Positions 1 to 9,228 of a DNA stretch of 64,000 nucleotides are shown piece after piece; the first letter of the stretch is position 1; each line of letters starts with the position of its first letter. Source of the stretch: Terriglobia bacterium (lineage in GTDB: Bacteria > Acidobacteriota > Terriglobia > Bryobacterales > Bryobacteraceae); contig JAIQFK010000004.1 of the NCBI GenBank assembly GCA_020073305.1, forward strand, positions 1 to 64,000, read 5' to 3'. Position numbers and translations under genes: made by a program. The notes beneath the pieces are model-generated. The model was given only the letters and a program-made list of their open reading frames with translations. It was not told the DNA's origin and made no database searches.

Positions 1-18
1 GGCCCCGGGCGAAGCTGA

Positions 19-183
19 AGGGCGCAGCCCAAGGACCACGCCCTGCTCATCGTCCGCGATGAGTTTCCGGGCTGGCTATTCCTTGGCGGGTTGCTCTCCA
101 GCAGAGCCCGCTTCCGCTTCACCAACCGCCCTCAGTATTCACCGCGGTTTGAGCGCTGGCAACGACTTGTCAGCGAATGGTAA
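19..183 (+). pseudogene. C-terminal fragment of an unidentified protein
   Basis: Reading from base 19 to a TAA at 181-183 gives about 54 residues that look protein-like (…ALLIVRDEFPGWLFLGG…). No start codon is visible and an in-frame TGA lies at 16-18. Bases 3-32 in another frame also read plausibly (PRAKLKGAAQ), so a single-base frameshift near base 30 would join the two parts. It may therefore be the broken end of a gene that begins left of the window, close to the transposase insertion. I do not recognise the family. Confidence 0.28.
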
Positions 184-223
184 CCTGTCCCTAATTTCTG
201 TGCCTCAGCACAAGGGTGCAGTC

Positions 224-247
224 CAGTACACTCAATTCACAATTTCC
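224..247. repeat. Flanking repeat of the REP-type transposase, left copy
   Basis: This 24-base stretch (CAGTACACTCAATTCA then ATTTCC) recurs at 1049-1072 with two mismatches, and the first 16 bases are identical. The two copies bracket the transposase gene, whose stop codon (237-239) lies inside the left copy. Such flanking repeats are typical of REP-associated Y1 transposases. Confidence 0.75.
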
Positions 248-950
248 AACGCCCTTTGCTCCCGCCCTCGTTCCGTCGCCCTTTCTTCGTCGGCCGTCCG
301 GCGCGCTGCGGTCTCAGCCGGCAACCCAACCGCTGCTCCAGCGCCTCGACGAACGATGCCGAGCCCATGGGCCGACCCCGGATCGTCGACTCCTCCAGCC
401 TCCGCTGCCACGCCTCGTCCACCACTCCGCACCGCAGCACCACTTGCCACCTCGCACCGTCATATTCGCCAGCCCACGCGCTCCAGTCAATGAGCGCGAA
501 TTCATCACGGCCCATCACATGGGCCGGTGCACTCGACCAGCGCCACTGCTCGGCAGCCTCGGTCATCCCCGCACGCACAGGGTTGGTTTCGATATACCGA
601 GCCACCACCCAGGCCGCATCGGCTTCGACCGGGCAAGAATAGAACCGGGCCTGCCAGACGTGCCCACAACTGCGCCGGCGTGCGTTCCAGTATTGAGCGT
701 ACTCGGCGTGCGTGCGGCCCAGCGTGCGAGCCAGAGAGTCCTCTCGCGTGGGCACCGCCAGCAGGTGGATGTGGTTGCTCATCTGACACCACGCCCAGAC
801 ATCAAGCCCGAAGCAGCGACGGTGTTTCGCCAGCAGATCCAGGTAGACCCAGCGGTCATCGTCCGAAACGAACGTCACCTGGCGGCCGTTACCGCGCTGG
901 GTCACGTGGTGAGGCACCCCCGGCACCACGACCCGAGAGATTCGGGACAT
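237..950 (-). CDS. REP-associated tyrosine (Y1, IS200-like) transposase
   Basis: A 237-residue Y1 HUH-superfamily transposase, the kind that nicks and joins single-stranded DNA at REP palindromes. The HUH motif is visible as NHIHLL (His60, His62). A candidate catalytic tyrosine lies in the YAQYWN segment near residues 84-87, followed by the family's GHVWQARFYSC stretch. The C-terminus is basic (RPTKKGRR). The length fits chromosomal RAYT proteins, which are usually single copy and domesticated rather than full IS elements. Matching repeats lie at both ends and a long G-rich palindrome lies just beyond the start codon, so gene and repeats form one unit. Confidence 0.88.
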   Translation of the reverse strand: MSRISRVVVPGVPHHVTQRGNGRQVTFVSDDDRWVYLDLLAKHRRCFGLDVWAWCQMSNHIHLLAVPTREDSLARTLGRTHAEYAQYWNARRRSCGHVWQARFYSCPVEADAAWVVARYIETNPVRAGMTEAAEQWRWSSAPAHVMGRDEFALIDWSAWAGEYDGARWQVVLRCGVVDEAWQRRLEESTIRGRPMGSASFVEALEQRLGCRLRPQRAGRPTKKGRRNEGGSKGRWKL

Positions 951-996
951 CGAATCGGTAGTGACTCTATTGAGCAGTCGCTCTCAGAAATCTGAT

Positions 997-1072
997 TTGA
1001 GTGTACTGTCCCGGGGGGGGGGATTTTCCGGGGGGGGGATTTCCGGGACAGTACACTCAATTCATGATTTCC
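997..1072. repeat. REP-like palindrome with G-tract repeats, right flank of the transposase
   Basis: A perfect 18-base inverted repeat (997-1014 and 1043-1060, arm TTGAGTGTACTGTCCCGG) encloses two tandem copies of a G-run followed by ATTT(T)CC (1013-1029 and 1030-1044). The right arm continues into the second copy of the transposase-flanking repeat (1049-1072). The structure would extrude as a hairpin in single-stranded DNA, the form recognised by REP transposases. Confidence 0.8.
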
Positions 1073-1102
1073 AAATGAGCCGCGCGGCACGCGGTTGTCG
1101 TG

Positions 1103-3634
1103 CTACTCATATCGCAAAGCCACCAACGGATCGACTCGCGCCGCGCGCCGCGCCGGCAAATAACCCGCGAACATGGCGACCGCAGCCAGAATCAAGCTGG
1201 CCCCCACAATCGTGAGCGGGTCCGTCGCCTTCAAACCATACAACTTGCTGGATACGAAACGCGTGAGACCAAGGGCAACCGGTACCCCAACGGCGATGCC
1301 GATCACCACCACCACCGAGGTCTCACGGAGCACCATACCGAGCACGGTTCGCTGCTGTGCGCCAAGAGCCATGCGAATCCCAATTTCATTCGTGCGGCGT
1401 GCGATCGAATAGGAAAGCACACCGTACAGCCCCACCGACGCCAGCACTAGCGCCAGGGCGCCGAAGAACACGCAGAGCTGCGCGAGCAGCCGCTCCTGCG
1501 TGAGCCTCTGATCCAGCAGTTCGCCCAGTGGACTCGCGCTCAGTATCGGCAGGCTCCGATCGACTTGCTCCACCTGCTGGCGGATCGTCCGGATCAGGCT
1601 GCTGGGATCGGCAAACGTGCGAATTTCAAAGTTGCCTTCCTCCGGAACTCCGGCCATCCCTTGAAAGAAGGGAATGTAGAAGCGCCGCGAGATTTCTCCA
1701 CGAAGTTGGTGGTCGCGGTCGTCTTTTGACACGCCGACAATCTGAAAAGTAAACCGCGTGTCAGGAAATTCATTCGTGATGTGTTTTCCGATCGGATTCT
1801 GGCCGGCAAAATAGAAACGGGCCATGGCTTCGTTGATGACGCAGACTCGGGCCGATGTGCCGACGTCTTGAGGACCGATCTCACGGCCCAAAAGCAACGG
1901 GATTCCAATGGTGGAAAAATAATTGGGCCCGATCTGGTCCCAGCGAACGTGATCGTCGCCGCGCTTTTGGGGCTTGTATCCCTCGACCGAAATCTGATCG
2001 CCCGATTCGTTGCCACTGAACAGGCCGTTTTCGGAGAGCGTCGCGCCGCGAACTCCGGGCATGGAGCGGAACCGTTCGAGCAGGTTCTGGAATACGGCCG
2101 CTCTTTGCTCCTTCTGATAGCCCGCGGCGAGCGCATCCACATGCACCAGTAGCAGCCTCTCCCGGGCGTAGCCCAAATCCACGCGTCGCAGGTTCTCGAG
2201 AGTGCGTAGAAACAGTCCCGCCCCGATCAACAAGACGAGAGAAATCGCCACTTGCGAGATCACCAGGGCTTTCCCCATGCTGATGCGCGCGCCGCTGCCA
2301 ATGACCCCTCGAGCGTTTTCTTTAAGCGCGGAACTGACATCCACTCGTGTCCCGCGGAATGCCGGAGCCAGCCCGAAGACCAGCCCGGTGAGCATCGCGA
2401 GTCCGGCGGTAAACGCGAGAATACGCCAGTCCGGATGAATGTCGAGCGGCACGGGATTTTCGCCGCTCGCAACCATGCGCAGGAGCATATCGCTCGTCCA
2501 GAATGCGAAGAGAACGCCCACTGCGCCTCCGATGAGCGCCAGAACAAAACTCTCGGTCAACAATTGGCGAATCAGCCGGCCGCGGCTGGCGCCAATGGCG
2601 AGCCGGATGCCGATCTCCCGCTGCCTGGCGGCCGACCGCGCCAGCAATAGATTGGCGACATTCGCGCAGGCGATCAGCAGAACCAGAACCACCACTGCCA
2701 TCAGCACCAGTAGCGGCTCGTTGAAATCGTCGCGCAGAGGAGATGCGCCTTTGTCTCCAGGCCGGATCTTGATCTTCTGGCCGGCCAATTGACGCAAACG
2801 CTCGGGGGGCAGATTCGATCCCGCGGTCTCGTGAACCACCTGCTGAAACAACACGTTGAGGCTCGATTCCGCCTGCTTTTCGCTCACGCCCGGTTTGAGA
2901 CGGCCTGCGACGAGCAACCATTCCACCCGCTCAGCCTTTGACGGATCGTCATGCAGCCAGTCGCGGCCCGGCTTGACAGCCGGTTCCATCATCATGGGCA
3001 GCCAGGCGTCGGGTGCGTCGCCCACCGTCTCGCCAAAGAATCCCGGCGGCATCACGCCGATCACCGTAAGAAACGCCTCGTGGATCTGAATGGTCTTTCC
3101 CAGCACCGAAGCATCCAGCCCAAAACGCTTCTTCCAGTACGCATAGCTGATCACGGCGTATGGATCGCTGCCGGGACCTTTCTCGTCTTCGCCAGTGAAC
3201 GTGCGGCCGGCAAGCGGCTTGACTCCCAGCGCGGAAAAGTAGTTTTCGGACACCAGGCGCGCGCGCAGCTCCTCCAGCGAGCCGCCGTTGATGCTGACGT
3301 TCTCCCGGCCGGCATTGCTTTCCGCCGCCAACATGCCCGTGAAAACCTGGTTGCGTTCGCGCATGCGTGCGAACTCGTCGCAAGTGAACAGGCTGCGTTC
3401 GCCGCCTTGGGTTCCAATGTTGACACCTGCCGCACTCGGATCTGAAATCATCACCAGGCGGCCGGGATCCTCCACCGGCAAGGTTTTTAGCAGCAGAGTA
3501 TCGATGAGGCTGAAAATGGCCGTATTGACGCCGATGCCCAGCGCGAGCGAGAGAACCGCAACCGCCGTAAAGCCAGGGTTTTGCCAGAGCGCGCGCGCCG
3601 CGTGGCGGAGGTCCTTGAGCAGATTCTGGGTCAT
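1103..3634 (-). CDS. ADOP-type duplicated MacB/FtsX ABC transporter permease
   Basis: An 843-residue inner-membrane permease. The N-terminus has the hallmark LRHAARALWQNPGFTAVAVLSLALGIGVNTAIFSL, split here only by motif (first membrane helix about residues 20-45). It is followed by a MacB periplasmic core domain, an FtsX core with three helices (about residues 310-430), a second periplasmic domain and a second FtsX core at the C-terminus (VGLYGVLSYSIARRTNEIGIRMALGAQ, helices to the end). This permease-periplasmic-permease-periplasmic order is that of the acidobacterial duplicated orphan permease family. No ATPase gene lies beside it, in keeping with 'orphan'. The exported substrate is unknown. 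Confidence 0.93.
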   Translation of the reverse strand: MTQNLLKDLRHAARALWQNPGFTAVAVLSLALGIGVNTAIFSLIDTLLLKTLPVEDPGRLVMISDPSAAGVNIGTQGGERSLFTCDEFARMRERNQVFTGMLAAESNAGRENVSINGGSLEELRARLVSENYFSALGVKPLAGRTFTGEDEKGPGSDPYAVISYAYWKKRFGLDASVLGKTIQIHEAFLTVIGVMPPGFFGETVGDAPDAWLPMMMEPAVKPGRDWLHDDPSKAERVEWLLVAGRLKPGVSEKQAESSLNVLFQQVVHETAGSNLPPERLRQLAGQKIKIRPGDKGASPLRDDFNEPLLVLMAVVVLVLLIACANVANLLLARSAARQREIGIRLAIGASRGRLIRQLLTESFVLALIGGAVGVLFAFWTSDMLLRMVASGENPVPLDIHPDWRILAFTAGLAMLTGLVFGLAPAFRGTRVDVSSALKENARGVIGSGARISMGKALVISQVAISLVLLIGAGLFLRTLENLRRVDLGYARERLLLVHVDALAAGYQKEQRAAVFQNLLERFRSMPGVRGATLSENGLFSGNESGDQISVEGYKPQKRGDDHVRWDQIGPNYFSTIGIPLLLGREIGPQDVGTSARVCVINEAMARFYFAGQNPIGKHITNEFPDTRFTFQIVGVSKDDRDHQLRGEISRRFYIPFFQGMAGVPEEGNFEIRTFADPSSLIRTIRQQVEQVDRSLPILSASPLGELLDQRLTQERLLAQLCVFFGALALVLASVGLYGVLSYSIARRTNEIGIRMALGAQQRTVLGMVLRETSVVVVIGIAVGVPVALGLTRFVSSKLYGLKATDPLTIVGASLILAAVAMFAGYLPARRAARVDPLVALRYE

Positions 3635-3815
3635 GGTGAGCTCTTCAGATTCGACGATGATTATAGGCGCCTGTTAGGAAAGGGAGCAATGGCCTTTCGC
3701 CCTACAGTCTAATAACACACGTCACGCAACATTTGTTAACGCCGCAGGACTTGCTTCACCCTTCCAACTGGGGTATAGTCAGAAAGTTTTTGACATCTGG
3801 GAGGAGGTAACTGCC

Positions 3816-4115
3816 TTGAAGAGATTTGTTATAGCGTCGGTATTGGCGCTGTCGGTATTCGCACTCACGTCCATGGCCGCTGAGCTGAAGGGCTACATTT
3901 CCGACGAGAAGTGCGGCGCGAAACACGCCAAGGACCACAATGCAAAGTGCGTCGAGGGCTGCGTCAAAGGAGGCGCGGCGCCTGTTTTCGTGACGGGCGG
4001 TAAGGTATATAAGGTCGACGACGCCGCCAAAGTGCAGGACCACCTGGGCCACGAGGTCACCATTACCGGTGAGCTGAGCGGCGACACGGTGAAAATAGAA
4101 AGCGTGAAGATGTAG
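3816..4115 (+). CDS. Small secreted protein (acidobacterial OB-like family)
   Basis: A 99-residue protein starting at TTG; the strong GGGAGGAGG ribosome site at 3799-3807, eight bases upstream, decides the start. A signal peptide covers residues 1-21 (cleavage near SMAA). The mature part has Cys residues in SDEKCGAK and CVEGCVKGG, then a beta-rich tail (VTITGELSGDTVKIESVKM) that suggests an OB-like barrel. The product of 15812-16147 shows the same plan, so the two look like distant paralogues. Function is unknown; a periplasmic location is inferred from the signal peptide. Confidence 0.8.
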   Translation: MKRFVIASVLALSVFALTSMAAELKGYISDEKCGAKHAKDHNAKCVEGCVKGGAAPVFVTGGKVYKVDDAAKVQDHLGHEVTITGELSGDTVKIESVKM

Positions 4116-4146
4116 CTGTCAGGCCTTCCGGGAGCGGAGGGGCCGG

Positions 4147-5235
4147 CTACTGCAGCTTGCCTCTCCCCTCAACCTTCCACACTTCCTCCACTCGATCTCC
4201 CCGATTCCCGTAGACGTATTCGTGCAGATTCACCGCTACGCACACGTGGCTGGGAATGATGTGCAGGCGTTCGCCCACGCTAAAGTCGCGGCCCGCCTGC
4301 GTAATATCGACGTAACCGTGCTCCTCGTTCACACGATAGAACGCGCACCCGGGGGCTTCTACCACGCGGCCGTGCACCGATGGCGGCGCTGCCGTGTCGG
4401 ATGAGAAAGTCTTGGAACCGCCGTCCACAATGATTTGCCCCGGCCGTGCGGTGGAAACCACCGTAACCAGGATCGAAGCCGCGCAGTCGTCAAATGTGCA
4501 CCCGCCGCTCGCTACCGTGTTGACGTCGTTGTAGACGTACGTGCCAGGGCGAATTTCGTTGAGCCCGCGGACTTCGTGGGAATGATACAAGGAGGGAGTG
4601 GAACCGCCGCTGACGATGCGAATCTCGATCCCTTCACGGCGAAAATCGTCCAGAATGCACTGGACCAGTTCACTCAGCTTGCGAATCTGCTCCGCACCGC
4701 GCTCGCCGCTGTCTCTGATCTGTCCTGGATAAAAATCGATGCCTTCGAACCGGAGATTCGGAAGACGCTGCATGCCCCTCGCCAGCTCGATCAGCTCCGG
4801 ACCCGGTGAAACACCCACCCGGTTCAGCCCGGCGTCGACCTCGGCGAGCACCCCGACCTCCACCTGGGCGTCGCGCGCGGCGTCAGAGAGCTGCTTCGCC
4901 AGGATGATGTTATCCAGCGCCACCGTCACACGGGTCTTTTTGGCCACCTGCATCAGCCGCTCGAGTTTCGAGCGGCCCATCACCGGATAAGCGACCAGCA
5001 GGTCCGCCGGGTTTGCGCCCAGCATGACTTCCGCTTCTCCTACCTTGGCCACGGTGAGGCCCACGGCGCCCGAATCGAGCTGGCGCCGCCCTACCGCCGG
5101 AACTTTATGTGTCTTGGTGTGTGGGCGCAGACGCAGGCCATGCGCGTTGCAGTAATCCGCCACGCGGCGCAGGTTGCGCTCCATGATGTCGAGGTCAATG
5201 ACGAGTGCGGGGGTGTCGAGTTCGGAGACTTGCAT
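4147..5235 (-). CDS. D-threonine aldolase / D-serine dehydratase-like PLP enzyme
   Basis: A 362-residue fold-type III PLP enzyme. The N-terminal alanine-racemase-like barrel carries RPHTKTHK, where Lys41 is the expected Schiff-base lysine, followed by GLTVAKVGEAEVML. The C-terminal domain has His330-x-Cys332 in PSHVCVAVN, the zinc-binding pair of eukaryotic-type D-serine dehydratase (DSD1); D-threonine aldolases have His-x-Asp there. The cysteine argues slightly for a D-serine dehydratase-like activity, but substrate cannot be fixed from sequence. It probably acts in the cytosol on a D-hydroxy amino acid. The gene lies ten bases downstream of the papain-like protease gene and may be cotranscribed with it. 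Confidence 0.85.
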   Translation of the reverse strand: MQVSELDTPALVIDLDIMERNLRRVADYCNAHGLRLRPHTKTHKVPAVGRRQLDSGAVGLTVAKVGEAEVMLGANPADLLVAYPVMGRSKLERLMQVAKKTRVTVALDNIILAKQLSDAARDAQVEVGVLAEVDAGLNRVGVSPGPELIELARGMQRLPNLRFEGIDFYPGQIRDSGERGAEQIRKLSELVQCILDDFRREGIEIRIVSGGSTPSLYHSHEVRGLNEIRPGTYVYNDVNTVASGGCTFDDCAASILVTVVSTARPGQIIVDGGSKTFSSDTAAPPSVHGRVVEAPGCAFYRVNEEHGYVDITQAGRDFSVGERLHIIPSHVCVAVNLHEYVYGNRGDRVEEVWKVEGRGKLQ

Positions 5236-5245
5236 CTCCCATATT

Positions 5246-6121
5246 CTATGCGAACTGGCCGGTGTCCACCCAGGACTGTTTGATGACCGTCCACCAGTCG
5301 ACCGCCAGACCCTGGGTCACGTACTTGTAGGAGAGCCAGCCATATCCCGCCATCCCCCAGCCCGTACCCCAGGAGTTGCGCACCAGAAGCGCGCCGGTGT
5401 CCGGTCCGACGGCGAGATGGTCGTCGTAGCCCACCGCCACGTTCGCATGGCCGCCGGCAAGCTGGCTGGTGGGGGAGGGAAACGGCACTTTTCCATCGAC
5501 TCCCGCATTCATGTACTCGTCGTAAGCAGGAAAGCCGAAAATGCTCGGCAGCCCCGCCGCCAGATAGCCGCGGACGTTTGCCAGTGCCTGGTCCGGCGTG
5601 GCGTTCACCGGGTCGAGCCGCACATACTTGAGCGTCTCAAAACTTCGTGCGAAAGCGTAGCAAAACGCGCTGGGCTCCGCGTCGAAGCGCGTGTTGGAAG
5701 CTTCGGGGCTGCCGTCGTAGGGCCAGTAGCTCTCCGGCGGAGCGCCGAACACCGCCAGCGCCTCCATGGTGGTCCGCAGATACGCGCCCGAATCGCCGCG
5801 CGTGCCGGTCAGGTTCCGCGTGGCTTTGTAAATGAACAGTCGAGACACATCGATCGTACGGCCCAGCGCCTTCTCCTCAAAATATCCGACCAGCCCGGCC
5901 GCGGCATTCGCCGTGCACGCTCCCAACTGCTGTTGATCTTCGATCGGGGGGAAATGCGGGCGGAGATCGACCCGCGCCGGTAGCGCCGGAGCGGCCAGCG
6001 CCGCCGTCAAGCGCGTCTTGGCCAGCATCGGCCGGACTTCCGGATGCGCGGTGTGGTAATCGCGAATACTGGGGACATCAGGGATCCACCCCATGCCCCG
6101 AAGGACATTTTTCTTGGTCAT
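5246..6121 (-). CDS. C1 (papain-like) cysteine peptidase
   Basis: A 291-residue protein with the full papain triad: QQQLGACTANA (oxyanion Gln near 65, nucleophile Cys69), GGHANVAVGYDD (His225) and VRNSWGTGWG (Asn249). The N-terminus (GWIPDVPSIRDY … LPARVDLRPHFPPIEDQ) is typical of bacterial C1A peptidases that lack a long prodomain. No signal peptide is evident, so it may be cytosolic or exported in an unusual way. Its stop lies ten bases before the start of the D-threonine aldolase-like gene, and an uncharacterised secreted protein gene precedes it on the same strand. Substrate is unknown. Confidence 0.9.
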   Translation of the reverse strand: MTKKNVLRGMGWIPDVPSIRDYHTAHPEVRPMLAKTRLTAALAAPALPARVDLRPHFPPIEDQQQLGACTANAAAGLVGYFEEKALGRTIDVSRLFIYKATRNLTGTRGDSGAYLRTTMEALAVFGAPPESYWPYDGSPEASNTRFDAEPSAFCYAFARSFETLKYVRLDPVNATPDQALANVRGYLAAGLPSIFGFPAYDEYMNAGVDGKVPFPSPTSQLAGGHANVAVGYDDHLAVGPDTGALLVRNSWGTGWGMAGYGWLSYKYVTQGLAVDWWTVIKQSWVDTGQFA

Positions 6122-6140
6122 TTTTTGTTGGATTGGAAAC

Positions 6141-6800
6141 TTACTTGAAACGCAGAGAGAGTTTGCCTTCCGGCGTGGTGTAGATCAGCTCGAGGTCTTT
6201 CAGCTTCTGTTTCTCCATGGGGAAGTAAAGCAGGCCGGAAATCGGGGCGTCTGTTTCCTTTTCCTGAAGAATTTTCTCTTTGAGCACGTCGAGCATGGGA
6301 TCCACTTTGTCCTTGGATCCGGATTTCATCGTGGCTCGCGCCTCCGTACCTCCACCGGAGCCACCGACCCCGATGCCGCCGCCACCCAAGGGTCCGTACG
6401 GGCCCCAACCACCCGGATCTCCAGCCATGATCGTACCGCCGGAAGAGGCGCCGGTACTGACGACCAGCACGGCGTTGCCCGCGATCTGGCTGGGAGCAAA
6501 CGGCGTGGTTCGCTCGCCATCCTTGTCGGTTCGCAACACGAAATCATCGCGATGAATCGCGAGTTTCACGCCATCTCTGGGAGCGAGCCGGACCTTGACT
6601 ACGATGTAGTGCCCGCCCAAATCCGACCCCAGCTCCTGCTTGACGGCCTCGCGATCGGCCAGCGCGGTGGCCGTCACTTCCACCAGGGCATTCTCGGTAG
6701 ATCGCAGCGGAACCTTCTTGTCGCCGGCGCAAAGGACCGCGCCGCACATCAGTCCGATTGCTGCAACCCGCGCGCGCATGGAACCAAACCTCGACCGCAT
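6141..6800 (-). CDS. Secreted protein of unknown function
   Basis: A 219-residue protein with an N-terminal signal peptide (RVAAIGLMCGAVLCAG). Met8 is an alternative start that would give a more usual signal length. The mature part has a beta-rich region (VEVTATALADREAVKQEL… YIVVKVRLAPRDGVKLAIHRDDFVLRTDKDGERTTPF), then a glycine-rich low-complexity segment (about residues 125-155) and a charged tail. The pattern of a domain for 'data on properties exposed outside the cell' cannot be assigned to a family. It lies 19 bases upstream of the papain-like protease and could form an operon with it. Confidence 0.75.
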   Translation of the reverse strand: MRSRFGSMRARVAAIGLMCGAVLCAGDKKVPLRSTENALVEVTATALADREAVKQELGSDLGGHYIVVKVRLAPRDGVKLAIHRDDFVLRTDKDGERTTPFAPSQIAGNAVLVVSTGASSGGTIMAGDPGGWGPYGPLGGGGIGVGGSGGGTEARATMKSGSKDKVDPMLDVLKEKILQEKETDAPISGLLYFPMEKQKLKDLELIYTTPEGKLSLRFK

Positions 6801-6921
6801 TATAGCGGTTTTTGCGACCGAAACGAACGGCCGGTCCGGCTAAGGCGTTTGCAGTGTTGTCCTAAGTGATTCGAGCTATTCACGTTCTCAGGCTTAGCGT
6901 CGAATGTTGCCATAGGTGTGA

Positions 6922-9228
6922 ATGTCGACGATGAATCTCTTCACAAAGTGTTCGTTCTTGATCGTTTCCGCCTGCCTGACGGTTCGGGCGGCCACCACCA
7001 GCAGCACCATAGTCTACACGCAGCCGTCGGGCGCGGTCTTTTATGTCGATGGCCAGAAGTTCGACCAACCGGCTACGTTTCTGTGGCCGCAGGGCAGTAA
7101 GCATACGCTGAACATCGACGCGGTGGAGCCCGCTGCTTACACCAAGGTGCGATACACGTTTGTGGGCTGGTCGGATTCGACGGGAACGATTGCCGGGTCA
7201 TCGCCCATGCTGATCGTGACCGCGGATCCAGCGATCACTTTCTATCAGGCGGCAGTCAACGTACAGTACGCGGTCTCGTTGAATTTCTTCGCCTGCAGCA
7301 ACCCCGATCCCCTGGCTTGCGATTCTCCGGGCACGGTTATCGTCAATGACATTCCCTACGTGCGGAACACGGACGTTTACCTTGATGCCGGGAGCACCGT
7401 GGTGCTGAGGGCGGTTCCGAATCCCGGATACGTCTTCACCGGCTGGCTGCCGGGCTATGGCAACGGGACGCAGGCCTATGTGAACACGTTTCCTCTCAAC
7501 CAGCCGGTGACCGTTTACCCGCAGTTCGTCCGCGCGGGCGCAGTCACGCTCGCCTCCAATCCAACGGGTCTCGCCGTGCTCGCAGACACGACGCAAGTGC
7601 TGAGCCCGAGCACGCTCGATTGGGGGATGGGCAGCACGCATGCCGTGGGCGCTGTAACGCCGCAGACCGATCCGCACGGCAAGCTCTGGGTGTTCGATTC
7701 GTGGAGTGACGCCGGTGACGCCACGCATAAGTACACGATGCCGGCAAAGCCCACGGTGACGCTCACCGCTACCTACAAAGCGGCCGGGCACGTGACCTTC
7801 ACCACCAATCCGCCCGGCCTCAAGCTGGTGATCGACGGGCGCGACAACTGGCCGGGCTACAACTTCGTGTGGGGTTCGGGACAGGCGCACACCATTTCGG
7901 CGCCGCAGCAACAGGTGGATGCGAACGGCCACGGATGGTCGTTCAAGTCGTGGTCGAACGGGGGCGCCGCAACCCAGACACTGGCGCTCCGAGATGCGGA
8001 TGTCGCTGCCGGCGTCCGTCTCACCGCCACCTTCGATCCATCCAGCCAGACAACGGGACAAACCACCATTCAGTCTTCGCCCTCCGGCATTGCCGTCGCG
8101 GTGGATGGCTCCGATTGTCTGACGCCGTGCACCCTGCAGCGCACCATCGGCTCGCTGATTCACGTGAGCGCTCCGGCGACCGTCGCGCTGAGCGGCGACA
8201 CGCGGTTGCAGTTTACGGGATGGGCCGATGCGGTCGCGGGCGATCGCACGATCACGGTGACGGCGAATCCTCAAACCATCAGCGCGAATTATCAGACCGA
8301 TTACCGGCTGGCCTGCACCTCGGACCCGGCCAGCGCCGTGACCTGGCGGTTGGCTCCGGCTTCCACCGGCGGCTTCTATCCCGCCGGGGCCGCCGTGACC
8401 GTGTCCATCTCGGTGGCGAGTGGGTTTCGATTCGACGGTTGGGGCGGCGACGCCAGCGGGACCGCCACCACCATCACCCAAACCATGGACCGCCCGCGCA
8501 GCGTCTGGCCCAAGCTCACCAAAGTGACTGCAAATGGACTCGACGGCATCCGCAATGCCGCCGGTGACACGCCGGAAGACGATCTGGCAGCGGGATCGCT
8601 CATCTCCATTTTCGGCGCGCAGTTCGCTTCCTCGGTGGAAGCGGGGCCCGACAGCCCCCTCGCGCAGACGCTGGCCGGTGTGACGGTAACGGTTGGGGAC
8701 CGGCTGCTTCCGCTGCTGTTTGTCTCGCCGGGACAGATCAACGCGCAACTCTCATCCGGCCTCCCGGAAGGCGAGCAGACGCTCACCGTGCATTCCGTGG
8801 GCCAGCCGGATGCCACCGGCACGCTTACTGTGCAGCGTAACGCGCCCGGCTTGTTCTTCCAACAGATCAGCGGCAGGCCCTACCTGATCGCGCTGCACGA
8901 AGACGGGTCGCTGGTCACGCCCCAAAGCCCCGCGCGCCGCGGCGAGCGGATCGAGGCCCTCGGCACCGGCTTCGGCCCTTACCAGGTTCAGCCGCCGGAC
9001 GGGTTCGCCGTATCGAGTGCGAACACTTACAAACTGGCCGATAAAGCTGAGTTGGTTTTCCAGGACAAGGTGATTGAGCCCGAATTTGCAGGCGCTGCGG
9101 CTGGCCGGGTGGGCATCACAGCCATTCGATTCCGGATTGCAGACCCCTTGCCCGCAGCTTCCACCATCGAGATCAAATTCCGGGTCAACGGACACGAGAG
9201 CAACACGGTGCTGTTGCCCACGGAATAG
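6922..9228 (+). CDS. Large secreted protein with InlB-type repeats and a Solibacter C-terminal domain
   Basis: A 768-residue exported protein with a signal peptide in residues 1-23. Repeated beta modules of about 75-90 residues follow, each with a TFVGWSDS / FTGWLPG / FDSWSDAGD / FKSWSNGG / FTGWADA / FDGWGGDAS type motif, as in divergent InlB B-repeat (Flg_new-like) domains; there are roughly six copies up to residue 520. The last part (NAAGDTPEDDLAAGSLISIFG … LLFVSPGQINAQLP-like … TLTVQRNAPGLF) matches the C-terminal domain family TIGR03437, described from Solibacter. A cell-surface or extracellular adhesive or structural role is inferred; no enzyme motif is seen. Confidence 0.88.
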   Translation: MSTMNLFTKCSFLIVSACLTVRAATTSSTIVYTQPSGAVFYVDGQKFDQPATFLWPQGSKHTLNIDAVEPAAYTKVRYTFVGWSDSTGTIAGSSPMLIVTADPAITFYQAAVNVQYAVSLNFFACSNPDPLACDSPGTVIVNDIPYVRNTDVYLDAGSTVVLRAVPNPGYVFTGWLPGYGNGTQAYVNTFPLNQPVTVYPQFVRAGAVTLASNPTGLAVLADTTQVLSPSTLDWGMGSTHAVGAVTPQTDPHGKLWVFDSWSDAGDATHKYTMPAKPTVTLTATYKAAGHVTFTTNPPGLKLVIDGRDNWPGYNFVWGSGQAHTISAPQQQVDANGHGWSFKSWSNGGAATQTLALRDADVAAGVRLTATFDPSSQTTGQTTIQSSPSGIAVAVDGSDCLTPCTLQRTIGSLIHVSAPATVALSGDTRLQFTGWADAVAGDRTITVTANPQTISANYQTDYRLACTSDPASAVTWRLAPASTGGFYPAGAAVTVSISVASGFRFDGWGGDASGTATTITQTMDRPRSVWPKLTKVTANGLDGIRNAAGDTPEDDLAAGSLISIFGAQFASSVEAGPDSPLAQTLAGVTVTVGDRLLPLLFVSPGQINAQLSSGLPEGEQTLTVHSVGQPDATGTLTVQRNAPGLFFQQISGRPYLIALHEDGSLVTPQSPARRGERIEALGTGFGPYQVQPPDGFAVSSANTYKLADKAELVFQDKVIEPEFAGAAAGRVGITAIRFRIADPLPAASTIEIKFRVNGHESNTVLLPTE

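Noticed and set aside
16-18. In-frame TGA before the gene fragment as another selenocysteine
   Set aside because: No upstream coding frame, no family recognised and no hairpin at SECIS distance; a frameshifted fragment explains it better.
7198-8748. Long open frame (516 codons) on the minus strand
   Set aside because: It is antisense to the InlB-repeat protein gene, rich in Arg/Gly/His, and has no homologous features; high GC opens such shadow frames.
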